NCBI GenBank assembly: GCA_039925965.1
Contig: JBDSXW010000104.1
Span: forward strand, 44,460 to 108,459
From: JAZKFT01 sp039925965
Lineage (GTDB): Bacteria; Bacteroidota; Bacteroidia; Chitinophagales; Chitinophagaceae
Length of the DNA stretch: 64,000 nucleotides
Direction: 5' to 3'
A program made the translations under genes and the position numbers. This document shows, one piece after another, positions 16,173 to 24,517 of the stretch. The first letter of the stretch is position 1. Each line of letters opens with the position of its first letter. The notes below the pieces were generated by a model, which was not told the origin of the DNA, ran no database searches, and was given only the letters and a program-made list of their open reading frames with translations.

Positions 16173-16551
16173 TATTTTTAATTTTCTTTTTAAAAAATCC
16201 CACCCCATAAATTCTGCTGATGCAGATCCAGTAGCGGAAAATTAGCAGGGGTGGCAGCGCCATCATGGTAATCCAGACCATCTTTTCCAAATCCCTTGAT
16301 GTTTTTACAACTTCCCATAACACAATCGCCGCAATAATATAGCCAATTGCAATAAATAGGTTGGTTTGGAAAAATTTGATCTTTTCAGTGTCTTTATTCA
16401 AAAGGTTGATGATGGTACTCAGCAATTGCCAAACCCCCGCCACAAACATTAGCAGGCCGGCAAAGAGAAAACTCATTTCGTCTAATGGGATTGCAAGCAG
16501 GAGGCCAAAAATGATCAAAACCATCTGTCCATAGAAGTCAAATTTTTTCAT
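16162..16551 (-). CDS. Four-helix membrane protein of unknown function
   Basis: 129 residues with about four membrane helices (for example VLIIFGLLLAIPL, LFAGLLMFVAGVWQLLSTII, LFIAIGYIIAAIVLWEVV, WITMMALPPLLIFRYWICIS), a short polar loop with a NLLNKDTEK segment and a basic end (FFKKKIKN). The ATG at 16551 (MKKFDFYGQM) is preferred to one 48 nt upstream. It is translationally coupled to the CoA-binding gene. No family recognised. Confidence 0.65.
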   Translation of the reverse strand: MKKFDFYGQMVLIIFGLLLAIPLDEMSFLFAGLLMFVAGVWQLLSTIINLLNKDTEKIKFFQTNLFIAIGYIIAAIVLWEVVKTSRDLEKMVWITMMALPPLLIFRYWICISRIYGVGFFKKKIKNIES

Positions 16552-16824
16552 GATATAAAAGTAAAATAACCAGACACATTTCACAAACACAATTAGCAAC
16601 CGGGTGGTTTGGATTTATGTAAGGGGTAAAGTTCAAGTTCACGGGTTTACGGGTTCACGAGTTGAGTTCATCATCATAATCCCCGCGAGCTACTCAAATT
16701 CAATTTGCCCCGACCACAGAGGTTCAGATAAATCCCGGGTTATCCCGTTGAGCTAACTCCGAAACCCGCAACGCCTGCAAACCCGTGGATTCGTGGTGTA
16801 CAACTATGAAGGCCGTTGCCAGCT

Positions 16825-17153
16825 TCAACTATTAAACTGCCTCAAATGATGATCAGTATGTTTATAAACAAACTGGCCCAGTTGTTTCTTTGTCATTGGG
16901 CCAAAAAACCAATGTACAAAACCGTTGTCCGGGTATTGGCCATATTTCCTTTAATAGCCACCTTGCCAAAGATGCGACCGGAGAAGGAACGTTTTTGTGT
17001 GCTTTTGCCGAGGTAAAGTTCTTCGCACAACACACAATGTTTGAGCATCTGGTAAAGATTCATCTTGCCCCATTGGGCAGTGCTGTATTCATCGAGCGTG
17101 GATATGCGACGAAGCAGTTCGTGGCGGGTGGGTTTATCGAATACTGATTTCAT
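16825..17153 (-). pseudogene. DUF1569 (DinB-like) protein with internal deletion
   Basis: The N-terminal part (MKSVFDKPTRHELLRRISTL, then QWGKMNLYQMLKHCVLCEEL) and the C-terminal part (VHWFFGPMTKKQLGQFVYKH, then TDHHLRQFN before the TGA at 16825) are both recognisable DUF1569 pieces. They are in different frames, and the central 40 or so residues are missing. The junction lies near 16905-16925. Intact members are about 150 residues with a DinB-type metal-binding four-helix fold. The ATG overlaps the stop of the preceding remnant (17150-17152), preserving the old operon joint. Confidence 0.8.
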
Positions 17154-17672
17154 ATTTGCGATTTTTTAAATTGTTTTTCAGCAACTTTCACTACGTCCAT
17201 TCCCGGCAGCTGCCCCAGCTTCTCAATCTTGCTACTGCGTGGCCGATGCCTACGGCGCAGTGGTGGCGGCACAGGGCAAGCAAAGCAGTACGACAGCCTT
17301 CACCGGTCATTTTGGTGCGGTCGGGCATGCTGTTGCGGCTGGCATAATCAATAGCCACTTCCGGTGCCAGGTTTAAAATGACTACTGGTACCTTGGCACG
17401 CTGTACCACCGGTAACACGGTAGATGGTTAGGCATAAGTGGAAACGTATAAAAAAATCAGGTCCACATCCTGATGCCGGAACATGCTGCCAGCTTCAAAA
17501 GCCTTGTTGGTATTGTCTACCAGGCCCGCATTTACAATTTGCGGATGAATGGCAGAATTTTGTCCTCTGCTATTTTCAAATAGCTAGGCAGCTTTTCTTC
17601 CAGCCCGGCAAACTGTGGCCAATAAGTATCCAGGCCAATGCCACACAACCCAATTTTGAAATAACTGTACAT
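17150..17672 (-). pseudogene. Sugar isomerase (L-fucose/L-arabinose isomerase-like), decayed
   Basis: The frame opens with MYSYFKIGLCGIGLDTYWPQ at 17672 and runs through LEEKLPSYLKIAEDKILPFI to a stop near 17535. Another frame then reads GLVDNTNKAFEAGSMFRHQD and DVDLIFLYVSTYA, a stop, and STVLPVVQRAKVPVVILNLA with NSMPDRTKMTGE. A third frame ends SKIEKLGQLPGMDVVKVAEK. The first blocks match the N-terminal third of the arabinose/fucose isomerase-like family in Bacteroidota. Most of the catalytic body is deleted. The gene begins 3 nt after the GH88 stop, so it was the next gene of that operon. Family naming is from memory. Confidence 0.65.
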
Positions 17673-17675
17673 GGG

Positions 17676-18893
17676 TTATTTTTTTAATGCTTTATAACGT
17701 TTCATCGCTTGCACAAAATAGTAATCGGCATAGGTAAGCGGTACATCCACTTCGGTATTGTTGGGCATATGGCCTACGCAATGCTCAATAATGTACCCTC
17801 CATTGGTTCCCGGTGCTGCTTTGTAAGTTGGTGATGAAAGCGACCGTAATATATCCTCTGCCGCACCCATATATTTCTTGGCGGTAGGGCCCATAGAATA
17901 GCCACTCAATTCAATTAGTGCGGATGCCATGACGGCTGCCGCGGAAGCATCACGCAGTGCATTCGGAATACCTGGCGCATTAAAATCCCAGTAGGGGATT
18001 TTATCTGCCGGAAGGTTAGGATGATTGAGAATGAAGTTGGCGATATGCTCCGCTTGTTTCAGGTAGTTGGTATCTTTTGTTTCGCGGTAGGCTTCCGTAA
18101 ATCCATACAATCCCCAGGCCTGGCCCCGTGCCCAGGCGCTGGAATCAGCTGCTCCCTGTGCGGTTTTCTTCTGCCTTACCGACCCGTCTTTTGCGTTGTA
18201 ATTAATTACATGGTACGAACTAAAGTCTGGCCTGAAATGGTTTTTAATCGTGGTATTGGCATGGGATACGGCGATCTTATAAAAAGAAGAATCACCGGTG
18301 GCTTTGGTAGCCCAGAACAGTAGTTCCAGGTTCATCATATTATCAATGATCACCAGGTAGTCGTCAGGGTCTTTAGAGTTCCAGGATTTAATGCAACCTA
18401 CCTTGGGGTTAAAGCGACTGGCAAGCGATTTAGCGCTGTTGATGAGTATGTTGCGATACTCCGGTGTAGGGGTAATGCGGTTGGCATTGCCAAAGCTGCA
18501 GAACATCATAAATCCCAGGTCATGGGTGCCTTTGTTGTATTGCTCTTTTTGTAAGGCTTGCAGTATGCGCGTCGCCTCGGTATACAAGGCTTCGTCTTTT
18601 GTTTGTTCATAGAGGTATAATAATGTGCCCGGATAAAAACCACTGCACCACCATCCTGAATTGCTGAACTCGTATTTACCAGTAGTTGGAAAATAGGTTT
18701 TAGGAAATGAATCTGCTGGCAGGTTTTTCGCTTGTATTTTATATTGTGCCGCACCATCTTTAAAATTCTGTTCAAAGGTTTTGAGCAGTTGTTTGTCGGC
18801 CTTAAATGTCATTTGCTTTGGTGCGTTACAGGCAGTACCTATTGTCATCAAAAGCAGTGCATACTGCGCAATCTTTTTTGTTAGCATATTCAT
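17676..18893 (-). CDS. GH88 unsaturated glucuronyl hydrolase
   Basis: 405-residue secreted enzyme with an N-terminal signal ending at a possible lipobox cysteine (IGTACN). The (alpha/alpha)6 barrel of glycoside hydrolase family 88 is evident from WWCSGFYPGTLLYLYEQ, the catalytic Asp regions HDLGFMMFCSFGN and IIDNMMNLELLFWA, the SAWARGQAWGLYGFTEAYRE helix and the WDFNAPG loop. Such enzymes hydrate the 4,5-unsaturated uronic acid left at the non-reducing end by polysaccharide lyases. The lyase-like beta-propeller gene lies 83 nt upstream on the same strand, which makes a chemically sensible pair. The substrate (glycosaminoglycan, ulvan, or other uronan) is not determined by sequence. Confidence 0.87.
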   Translation of the reverse strand: MNMLTKKIAQYALLLMTIGTACNAPKQMTFKADKQLLKTFEQNFKDGAAQYKIQAKNLPADSFPKTYFPTTGKYEFSNSGWWCSGFYPGTLLYLYEQTKDEALYTEATRILQALQKEQYNKGTHDLGFMMFCSFGNANRITPTPEYRNILINSAKSLASRFNPKVGCIKSWNSKDPDDYLVIIDNMMNLELLFWATKATGDSSFYKIAVSHANTTIKNHFRPDFSSYHVINYNAKDGSVRQKKTAQGAADSSAWARGQAWGLYGFTEAYRETKDTNYLKQAEHIANFILNHPNLPADKIPYWDFNAPGIPNALRDASAAAVMASALIELSGYSMGPTAKKYMGAAEDILRSLSSPTYKAAPGTNGGYIIEHCVGHMPNNTEVDVPLTYADYYFVQAMKRYKALKK

Positions 18894-18976
18894 TTTTGTA
18901 TTATAAGCATTGACTATATTAAATTAAATCTTTCCACTTTTTTTACCAAAAACCAATCAACCAATCATCTAATCAT

Positions 18977-20302
18977 CTAATCCCCAACCTTCCACTCCAG
19001 CACCTGAACCATTTGAGGTGGGATATTGGCCTTTCCTTCGCCATCGATCTGTTCGGTATACTCAACGAAGAGGTGCAGCCATTTTTTCTGTTTCCACAGT
19101 TCGGTATCAAAGCTGGGTTCCCAGGAACCAACCGATGTTTTGCTGAGGTCTTTTACCTTCCATTTGTTTTTAATGATGTCTGTAGTAATGGCAACCGAGA
19201 CGAGGCTGCCTCGTTCTTCATCTCTAAAAATAAGAGCCGCACAAGTCGCTCCGCCTTTGGTCCAGGAGACAATTTGTGGCCTTGACATTGGTATGCGTTT
19301 ACTGCCGGTTCCGCTAAGGCTGAAAGGCGTTTTCCGAAAGCCCAGGTTCTGGGTATGCCATTGGCCATTCAGGCTATACACTACATGGTATTGCGGAATG
19401 GAATCGCCTTTTTCACGCCAGTATGTGGCTATAAACGGATTGCCAGCCTCGTCTGCATACATGGAAGTCTGGTTAATGAGTTCACTTTTCTGTGGTATCT
19501 GCGATACATATTCAGCGGTGGAAGCATTGATGGGCAGGCTGTATTTTTCGCCAGTAGATTTTTCCCATGTCAGGCCACCATCAACGGATTTCGCATAGCA
19601 TAGATCATGGTTACTGCTCACGTCCGGGCTCTCCCGCCACACCCAGGAAATATGTATGGTGCCCCTGGTATCTACACAGGCCTGCCAATAGGCATTGCGT
19701 TGTTTTTCCCCGTCTATCAGGTTGCTGTGTAATTGTTTCCATTGCTGCGTGACAACATCATATTGGTTGATGACCAGGTTGCCCTGACCCGACTGGCCAT
19801 CCCGGTATAAAAACACAAGGTTGCCATTGGGCAGGCGGTGAAATTCGGGGTAAGTAACGTTGGTTTCCCGGCTGCCGGTCATCGGTAATTTGTTAGTCAT
19901 TTGCAGCGAGCCCGGTGCGAGGCTTTTGCAGTAACGGAGTGGGTTGCCATGATGGTCCCAGGAAAGGTGCAGGTATCCTGTGCCATCTACGATCATACTG
20001 ATAGTGTTATGGGCGTCTGAGGTATTGCCTTTAAAAGTACTGCGCTGTAATATCCATTTTTTGGAGCCCAGTTTTCGTTTGCCCACCACCATGTAACTGT
20101 CTTTATCATAATAGGAAATGTATTGGGTATCACCGAAGCTGGCCAATGAGTTTCTGCGAAATACCACGGTATTGACTGAATTATTGGCCCAGCCCTCACC
20201 GACGTTGATGGTTTTTTGAGCCATTACTGTGAAGGCGATCCCGCTGCTGATGACTATCAGGCATAGGGTGAGCAGGTATTTGCCGGGAAAGTTTTTTTTC
20301 AT
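18977..20302 (-). CDS. BNR_4-type beta-propeller protein, possible polysaccharide lyase
   Basis: 441 residues with a signal peptide (to about residue 29, VMAQ) and a seven-blade-like propeller of the BNR_4 (PF15892) type. That family includes the PL24/PL25 ulvan lyases. H98 (DAHNTIS) and H118 (SWDHHGNP) are 20 residues apart, as are the two active-site histidines of PL25. YRDG (166-169) and RNAYW (202-206) could supply the Tyr and Arg. Many BNR_4 proteins have no known activity, so lyase function is an inference that gains weight from the GH88 gene next door. The ATG is at 20302. Confidence 0.78.
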   Translation of the reverse strand: MKKNFPGKYLLTLCLIVISSGIAFTVMAQKTINVGEGWANNSVNTVVFRRNSLASFGDTQYISYYDKDSYMVVGKRKLGSKKWILQRSTFKGNTSDAHNTISMIVDGTGYLHLSWDHHGNPLRYCKSLAPGSLQMTNKLPMTGSRETNVTYPEFHRLPNGNLVFLYRDGQSGQGNLVINQYDVVTQQWKQLHSNLIDGEKQRNAYWQACVDTRGTIHISWVWRESPDVSSNHDLCYAKSVDGGLTWEKSTGEKYSLPINASTAEYVSQIPQKSELINQTSMYADEAGNPFIATYWREKGDSIPQYHVVYSLNGQWHTQNLGFRKTPFSLSGTGSKRIPMSRPQIVSWTKGGATCAALIFRDEERGSLVSVAITTDIIKNKWKVKDLSKTSVGSWEPSFDTELWKQKKWLHLFVEYTEQIDGEGKANIPPQMVQVLEWKVGD

Positions 20303-20969
20303 GGTAATGAATAACCGTTAGGAAAGCAGGGCCGGAAAGTTACTGGCTATTTTGGTTTGGGAAAAGGAAAGAACTGTAAGCCCTGGTCCGAAGTATTTTG
20401 GAGGCGCTCGCCCTGAAGGATTGAATTGTTCAAAAGGCAGATCGGGTTGTTCAAAAGGCAGAACGAAAGTTTCAGAAGGCAGAACGACAGTTTCAGAAGG
20501 CAGAATGAAAGTTTCAGAAGGCGGAACGAAAGTTTAGAAGGCGGAACGAAAGTTTCAGAAGGCGGAATGAAAGTTTCAGGAGGCGGAACGAAAGTTTCAG
20601 AAGGCGGAATGAAAGTTTAGATGATAGATCGGATATTGCAGAAGGCAAAATAGGGAGTTTCAGATGGCAGCCCTTCGGATTCAGGAATCCTATTGAACTT
20701 TCTACACAGATTCAACTATGCTCGTTTAAGCACTGCCACTTCTCAGGCAGGTGTTGCCCGGGCCTTGTTGTTTGGCTCAGTAACGCTTCGGCGAAATATT
20801 TTTTGCCGCTGCTAAAGCGGTGTCTCTGCCCCAGCCCCCATGTGAGAGCCGCAGGACTCGCCGTAATCAGTTGCAACCATCCGGCAGTTACCAATGCTGA
20901 ATCCGAAGACCTTGAAAGAAGTGGGGGTTGCATAGTTTATAACTAACTTAATAGTTGTACTTTGCCGGC
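20303..20969. other. Gene-free spacer with minisatellite
   Basis: About 660 bp between divergent transcription units. It contains the 21-bp minisatellite described separately and, at 20640-20940, a GC-richer block ('ctcaggcaggtgttgcccgg', 'gagagccgcaggactcgcc') of no recognised content. A TACTTTG string at 20958-20964 just before the ATG at 20970 could be a shortened -7 box. Confidence 0.55.
20420..20619. repeat. 21-bp minisatellite, nine full units
   Basis: Consensus aacgaaagtttcagaaggcgg. Units: 20420-20440, 20441-20461 (both with ttgttcaaaa), 20462-20482, 20483-20503, 20504-20524, 20525-20544 (one base shorter), 20545-20565, 20566-20586, 20587-20607, then a partial unit to 20619. Because 21 is a multiple of three, it reads as a heptapeptide repeat in open frames, which explains the ORFs there. 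Confidence 0.92.
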
Positions 20970-22133
20970 ATGCTTTTACACAAAACTGGCCTTGGTTTCG
21001 CTATCAAAAGACTGTTGCTTCTTCCTCTACTATTGCTTTTGCAAGGAGCTGCCGCACAAAGCGTTACAATAAATGGCCTGGTAGTAGATGCTGCTACCAA
21101 CAAACCTTTGGTAAATGCCAGTGTGTTTATCAACGGCACTTCCCGTGGAACGGTAACCGATGCACAAGGCAATTTTCAATTGGTACCGGCAGCGGCGGCA
21201 TCGTATGAAATAATAGTGAGCTATGTGGGATACACGACCGTCCAGTTTATTACAAAGCCCGGCGAACTCGCAAGGAAGTTTCGCTTTGAACTGGCTGAGC
21301 AGGAAGCTGCGGCTAAAGATGTAGTGGTAGAGCCCGATGTAAAAGATGGCTGGAATAAATGGGGCAGAACATTTCTGCAAAGTTTTATTGGACAGTCGGA
21401 GCTGGCAGACCGTTGTACGCTTAGGAATCCGGAAGTCCTACGATTTAAATACAGCAGCAAAACAAGGAAGCTGCAGGTCATTGCCCGCGATGCATTGCAA
21501 ATTGACAACGATGGTCTGGGATATCATATTCGGTACCAGCTGGAACAGTTTGAAATTGACAACCGCAGCGGCATGACGTTTTTTCTTGGGTATCAGTTTT
21601 ATACGCCGTATGACACCAAACGCGAAAGAAAGGAGAATAAGTATAAAGCCGCGAGGCGGGAAGCTTATAATGGTTCGTTGCTGCATTATATCAGGAGCGC
21701 CTATAACCACAACCTGGCGCAGGACGGCTTTGAAACCAGGCTGCTGAAAAAGGTGGAGCAAATCGACTCATCGCTGGTGAACGGCCACTACGTGTACCGC
21801 ACTAAAAAGTACGACTTGCTGGATAAGAATATCCTGGCAGACAGTGTTTTTATCAAGACCGATAGCGGCGGCACGCACCAGTTCCTGGTGTTTGAAGATT
21901 ACCTGGATGTTACCTATCTGAAAGAAAATGAGAAGCCCGCCTATGTTGCTACGCAATATCCTATCAGAAAACCATACCATCCCATTTCCCAGCTATGGCT
22001 GGTGAATCGCCGGCCGGTGCAGATTGAAGCCAATGGATTGTTTTTTGATCCGCTGGACCTGTTTACCCTGGGATATTGGGGCTGGGAGAAACTGGCCGAG
22101 ACCGTGCCGACGGATTATGAGCCCGGGGACTAA
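20970..22133 (+). CDS. Carboxypeptidase-D-regulatory-like surface protein
   Basis: 387-residue exported protein. Signal peptide: a basic start then RLLLLPLLLLLQGAAAQ. Residues about 36-115 form a CarboxypepD_reg-like beta sandwich (ITINGLVVDAATNKPLVNAS, GTSRGTVTDAQGNFQLVPAA, VGYTTVQF). The rest (WNKWGRTFLQSFIGQSELAD onward) is a charged region seen in many Bacteroidota proteins of this layout, ending without a TonB barrel. The ATG at 20970 is used; the longer frame begins with TTG inside the promoter-like string. Probably a periplasmic or outer-membrane-associated protein of unknown role. Confidence 0.82.
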   Translation: MLLHKTGLGFAIKRLLLLPLLLLLQGAAAQSVTINGLVVDAATNKPLVNASVFINGTSRGTVTDAQGNFQLVPAAAASYEIIVSYVGYTTVQFITKPGELARKFRFELAEQEAAAKDVVVEPDVKDGWNKWGRTFLQSFIGQSELADRCTLRNPEVLRFKYSSKTRKLQVIARDALQIDNDGLGYHIRYQLEQFEIDNRSGMTFFLGYQFYTPYDTKRERKENKYKAARREAYNGSLLHYIRSAYNHNLAQDGFETRLLKKVEQIDSSLVNGHYVYRTKKYDLLDKNILADSVFIKTDSGGTHQFLVFEDYLDVTYLKENEKPAYVATQYPIRKPYHPISQLWLVNRRPVQIEANGLFFDPLDLFTLGYWGWEKLAETVPTDYEPGD

Positions 22134-22438
22134 GAGACTGCTTTCGAAGCATAGCAAAACATACTACTTCAGCTAGGTGGCATACGCTCGCATCGACGCG
22201 ACTGTTTTCATTTTCATAAATTCCGAACTGCGCCGGGGTTTCAGGCAAGTAGCTGAAGGTATAAGTCCGAACAGTGAAAACCCCACCGTGCCGTGAAACG
22301 TTTGTTCAATGGAAAGCAGTCAAGTTTTTAAAACTTCACTTTTTTAGGATGGTTAGTACAGGCTCTGCCCCAGGCTGTGACAGGTAGTTTGCGATTCTGA
22401 TTAGTTCCATGTATTTTAACGGCCTAAAACCCTACTAC
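22134..22438. other. Intergenic spacer, nothing recognised
   Basis: About 305 bp between two same-strand genes with no open frame worth reporting. A TAGTTTG string at 22385-22391 could be a shortened -7 promoter box for the peptidase that follows. Confidence 0.4.
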
Positions 22439-24361
22439 ATGTCACCAAAGTATTCCTTGTTAGGCTGCGGCATCCTCCTCATTGCCAGTTGCAAAAACGA
22501 GCCTCAACCACCTAAAGATGTAAAGCAATACACGGCAGAGCAACTGTACAACAACAAAACCATCGTGGGCAGTGCCTTTAACGCCGATGAGACCAAACTG
22601 TTGGTAGATGCAAATGCTACCGGTATTTATAACCTCTACGAACTGAGTATAGCCGACACATTATTAAAACCGTTAACCAAGTCTGTCAAAGAGTCTTTTT
22701 ACTCCGTAGACTATCTTCCGGGTACTACCAGCTTTTTGTATTCAGCAGATAAGGGGGGCGATGAGAATAGCCATATCTACTTACAAAGGGCTGGCGATAC
22801 CGCGGCAAAAGACCTGACCCCGTGGCCTGGCAGCGCCAACTCAGTCTATGGTTGGAGTGGCGATAAAAAGGCGGCTTATATTACCAGCAACAAACGCAAT
22901 CCAAAGTTTTTTGATCTCTGGAAAGCCGATACTTCTACCTGGGCTGCCACCATGCTGTACCAGAATGATTCAGCCTACGACCCCGGTGTCATCAGCAAAA
23001 GTGAACGCTTTCTTACGCTCTCGAAGAATATCACCACTGATAAAAACGAGTTGTATTTGTACGATCGTACCAATCAAACAACCAAACGCCTCAGCAATGG
23101 CAACGAAGCTACCTGGGGTGGTTTGGCATTTGAAAAAAATGATAGCATTTTGTATTATGTCACCAATGACGGCAGTGAATTTTCCTACCTCGTTAAATAC
23201 AATATCAACAGTGGTAAGGCGGATAAATTCTATGAAACCAATTGGGATGTGGCGGGTATGAGCCTGAGCGAAAATGAAAAATACCATACGATTTCGGTTA
23301 ATGAGGATGGCAAAAACAAAGTACTGCTTTATGATCATGCCAGCAACAAACCGGTTGATTTCCCGGAGATCAAAGATGGTGATGTACAGAGTGTATTGAT
23401 TTCTCCCACCGAAAAGAATATGATGCTTTCGGTGGGCAGCAGCCGTAGCCCGCGAAATATTTTTGTGTACAATTTTGAAACAAAGACGCTCAAACAACTC
23501 ACCCAAAACCTGAACCCTGAAGTGGCGGTAGACGAGCTGGTGAGCGCCGAAGTGGTAAGGTTTAAAAGCTTTGATGGCAAAGAGATCCCAGCCATTTATT
23601 ACAAACCGCTTACTGCTTCCAAAGACAGTAAAGTACCTGCCCTGCTGTGGATCCATGGCGGGCCTGGTGGACAGAGCCGTGTAGGCTTCAGCAACGATAT
23701 TCAATACCTGGTAAACCATGGCTATGCAGTGATGGCTGTTAATAACCGCGGCAGCAGTGGCTACGGTAAAACCTTTTACAAATTGGATAATAAAGACCAT
23801 AGTGGCGGCGATCTGAAGGATTGTGTTTGGGCCAAAAAATGGTTGCAACAGCAGGATTATATCGACACTGGTAAAATCGGAATCGAAGGCGGTAGCTATG
23901 GTGGCTGCATGGTGCTGGGTGCCCTTGCTTTCTACCCTGAAGAATTTAAAGTGGGGGTAGATCTTTTCGGCGTAGCCAACTGGCTAAGAACCCTGCGCAG
24001 TATTCCACCATATTGGGAGTCGTTTAAAAAAGCACTCTACGATGAAATGGGTGACCCCGGTACTTCGGACTCTATCCGGTTGAAAGCAATCTCTCCACTA
24101 TACAATTATGAAAAGATCAACAAGCCGCTGATTGTATTCCAGGGCATGAACGATGTACGGGTGCTGCCGGTAGAAAGCCAGGAAATTGTGGATGGCGTTA
24201 AGAAAAGTGGTACGCCGGTAGATTACGTTACCTATCCCAACGAAGGCCATGGCTTCCAGAAGAAAGAAAACCAGATTACCACGGCTAAAAAGACATTGGA
24301 ATTTTTAGATAAGTATCTAAAAACTGGGTACACTGCTCCAAAAAAGCAGGGGCAGCCGTAG
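22439..24361 (+). CDS. S9-family prolyl oligopeptidase-type lipoprotein
   Basis: 640 residues from the ATG at 22439. The start gives a lipoprotein signal with lipobox LIASC (Cys18); an ATG 30 nt earlier is possible. Residues about 40-370 are beta-propeller repeats (WD40-like PD40 type). The C-terminal alpha/beta hydrolase contains GGSYGG with nucleophile Ser486, Asp572 in GMNDVR and His604 in NEGHGF, plus the oxyanion-hole WIHGGPGGQ. Expected to cleave short peptides or acyl-peptides outside the cytoplasm. It stands alone and converges on the ABC exporter. Confidence 0.92.
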   Translation: MSPKYSLLGCGILLIASCKNEPQPPKDVKQYTAEQLYNNKTIVGSAFNADETKLLVDANATGIYNLYELSIADTLLKPLTKSVKESFYSVDYLPGTTSFLYSADKGGDENSHIYLQRAGDTAAKDLTPWPGSANSVYGWSGDKKAAYITSNKRNPKFFDLWKADTSTWAATMLYQNDSAYDPGVISKSERFLTLSKNITTDKNELYLYDRTNQTTKRLSNGNEATWGGLAFEKNDSILYYVTNDGSEFSYLVKYNINSGKADKFYETNWDVAGMSLSENEKYHTISVNEDGKNKVLLYDHASNKPVDFPEIKDGDVQSVLISPTEKNMMLSVGSSRSPRNIFVYNFETKTLKQLTQNLNPEVAVDELVSAEVVRFKSFDGKEIPAIYYKPLTASKDSKVPALLWIHGGPGGQSRVGFSNDIQYLVNHGYAVMAVNNRGSSGYGKTFYKLDNKDHSGGDLKDCVWAKKWLQQQDYIDTGKIGIEGGSYGGCMVLGALAFYPEEFKVGVDLFGVANWLRTLRSIPPYWESFKKALYDEMGDPGTSDSIRLKAISPLYNYEKINKPLIVFQGMNDVRVLPVESQEIVDGVKKSGTPVDYVTYPNEGHGFQKKENQITTAKKTLEFLDKYLKTGYTAPKKQGQP

Positions 24362-24370
24362 TTGTTGCCA

Positions 24371-24500
24371 GTCTATGCGAGGGTTCCTGCCCGAAGCAAT
24401 CTCACTATCAATCGTAAGGGCTGGTTCGAAATTATTCCACCAGCCCTTACAAATTTCTGGGGATTGCTGCGCCGGGCAAGAACCCGGCCCGCAAAGACGG
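24371..24500. repeat. Dispersed palindromic repeat, copy 1
   Basis: Left half tatgcgagggttcctgcccg then aagcaatct; right half gattgctgcgccgggcaaga then acccggcccgcaaagac. The halves are imperfect reverse complements. Same family as the elements at 39169-39395 and 58638-58787. Confidence 0.75.
24414..24450. terminator. Hairpin between convergent genes
   Basis: gtaagggctgg (24414-24424) and ccagcccttac (24440-24450) form a perfect 11-bp stem inside copy 1 of the dispersed repeat. There is no strong T run, so termination is only possible. Confidence 0.45.
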
Positions 24501-24517
24501 CAGTGTTGTAATTTGAA

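Noticed and set aside
20420..20619. Possible CRISPR array
   Set aside because: The units are directly tandem with no unique spacers, and no cas genes are nearby.
20352..20620. Open frames coding heptapeptide repeats (KVSEGRT type)
   Set aside because: They exist only because the minisatellite unit is 21 bp. One unit is a base short and changes frame, and there is no signal or start context.
22970..23848. 292-codon minus-strand ORF opposite the S9 peptidase
   Set aside because: It is antisense to a clearly coding gene with catalytic residues; such long shadows are common opposite codon-biased genes.
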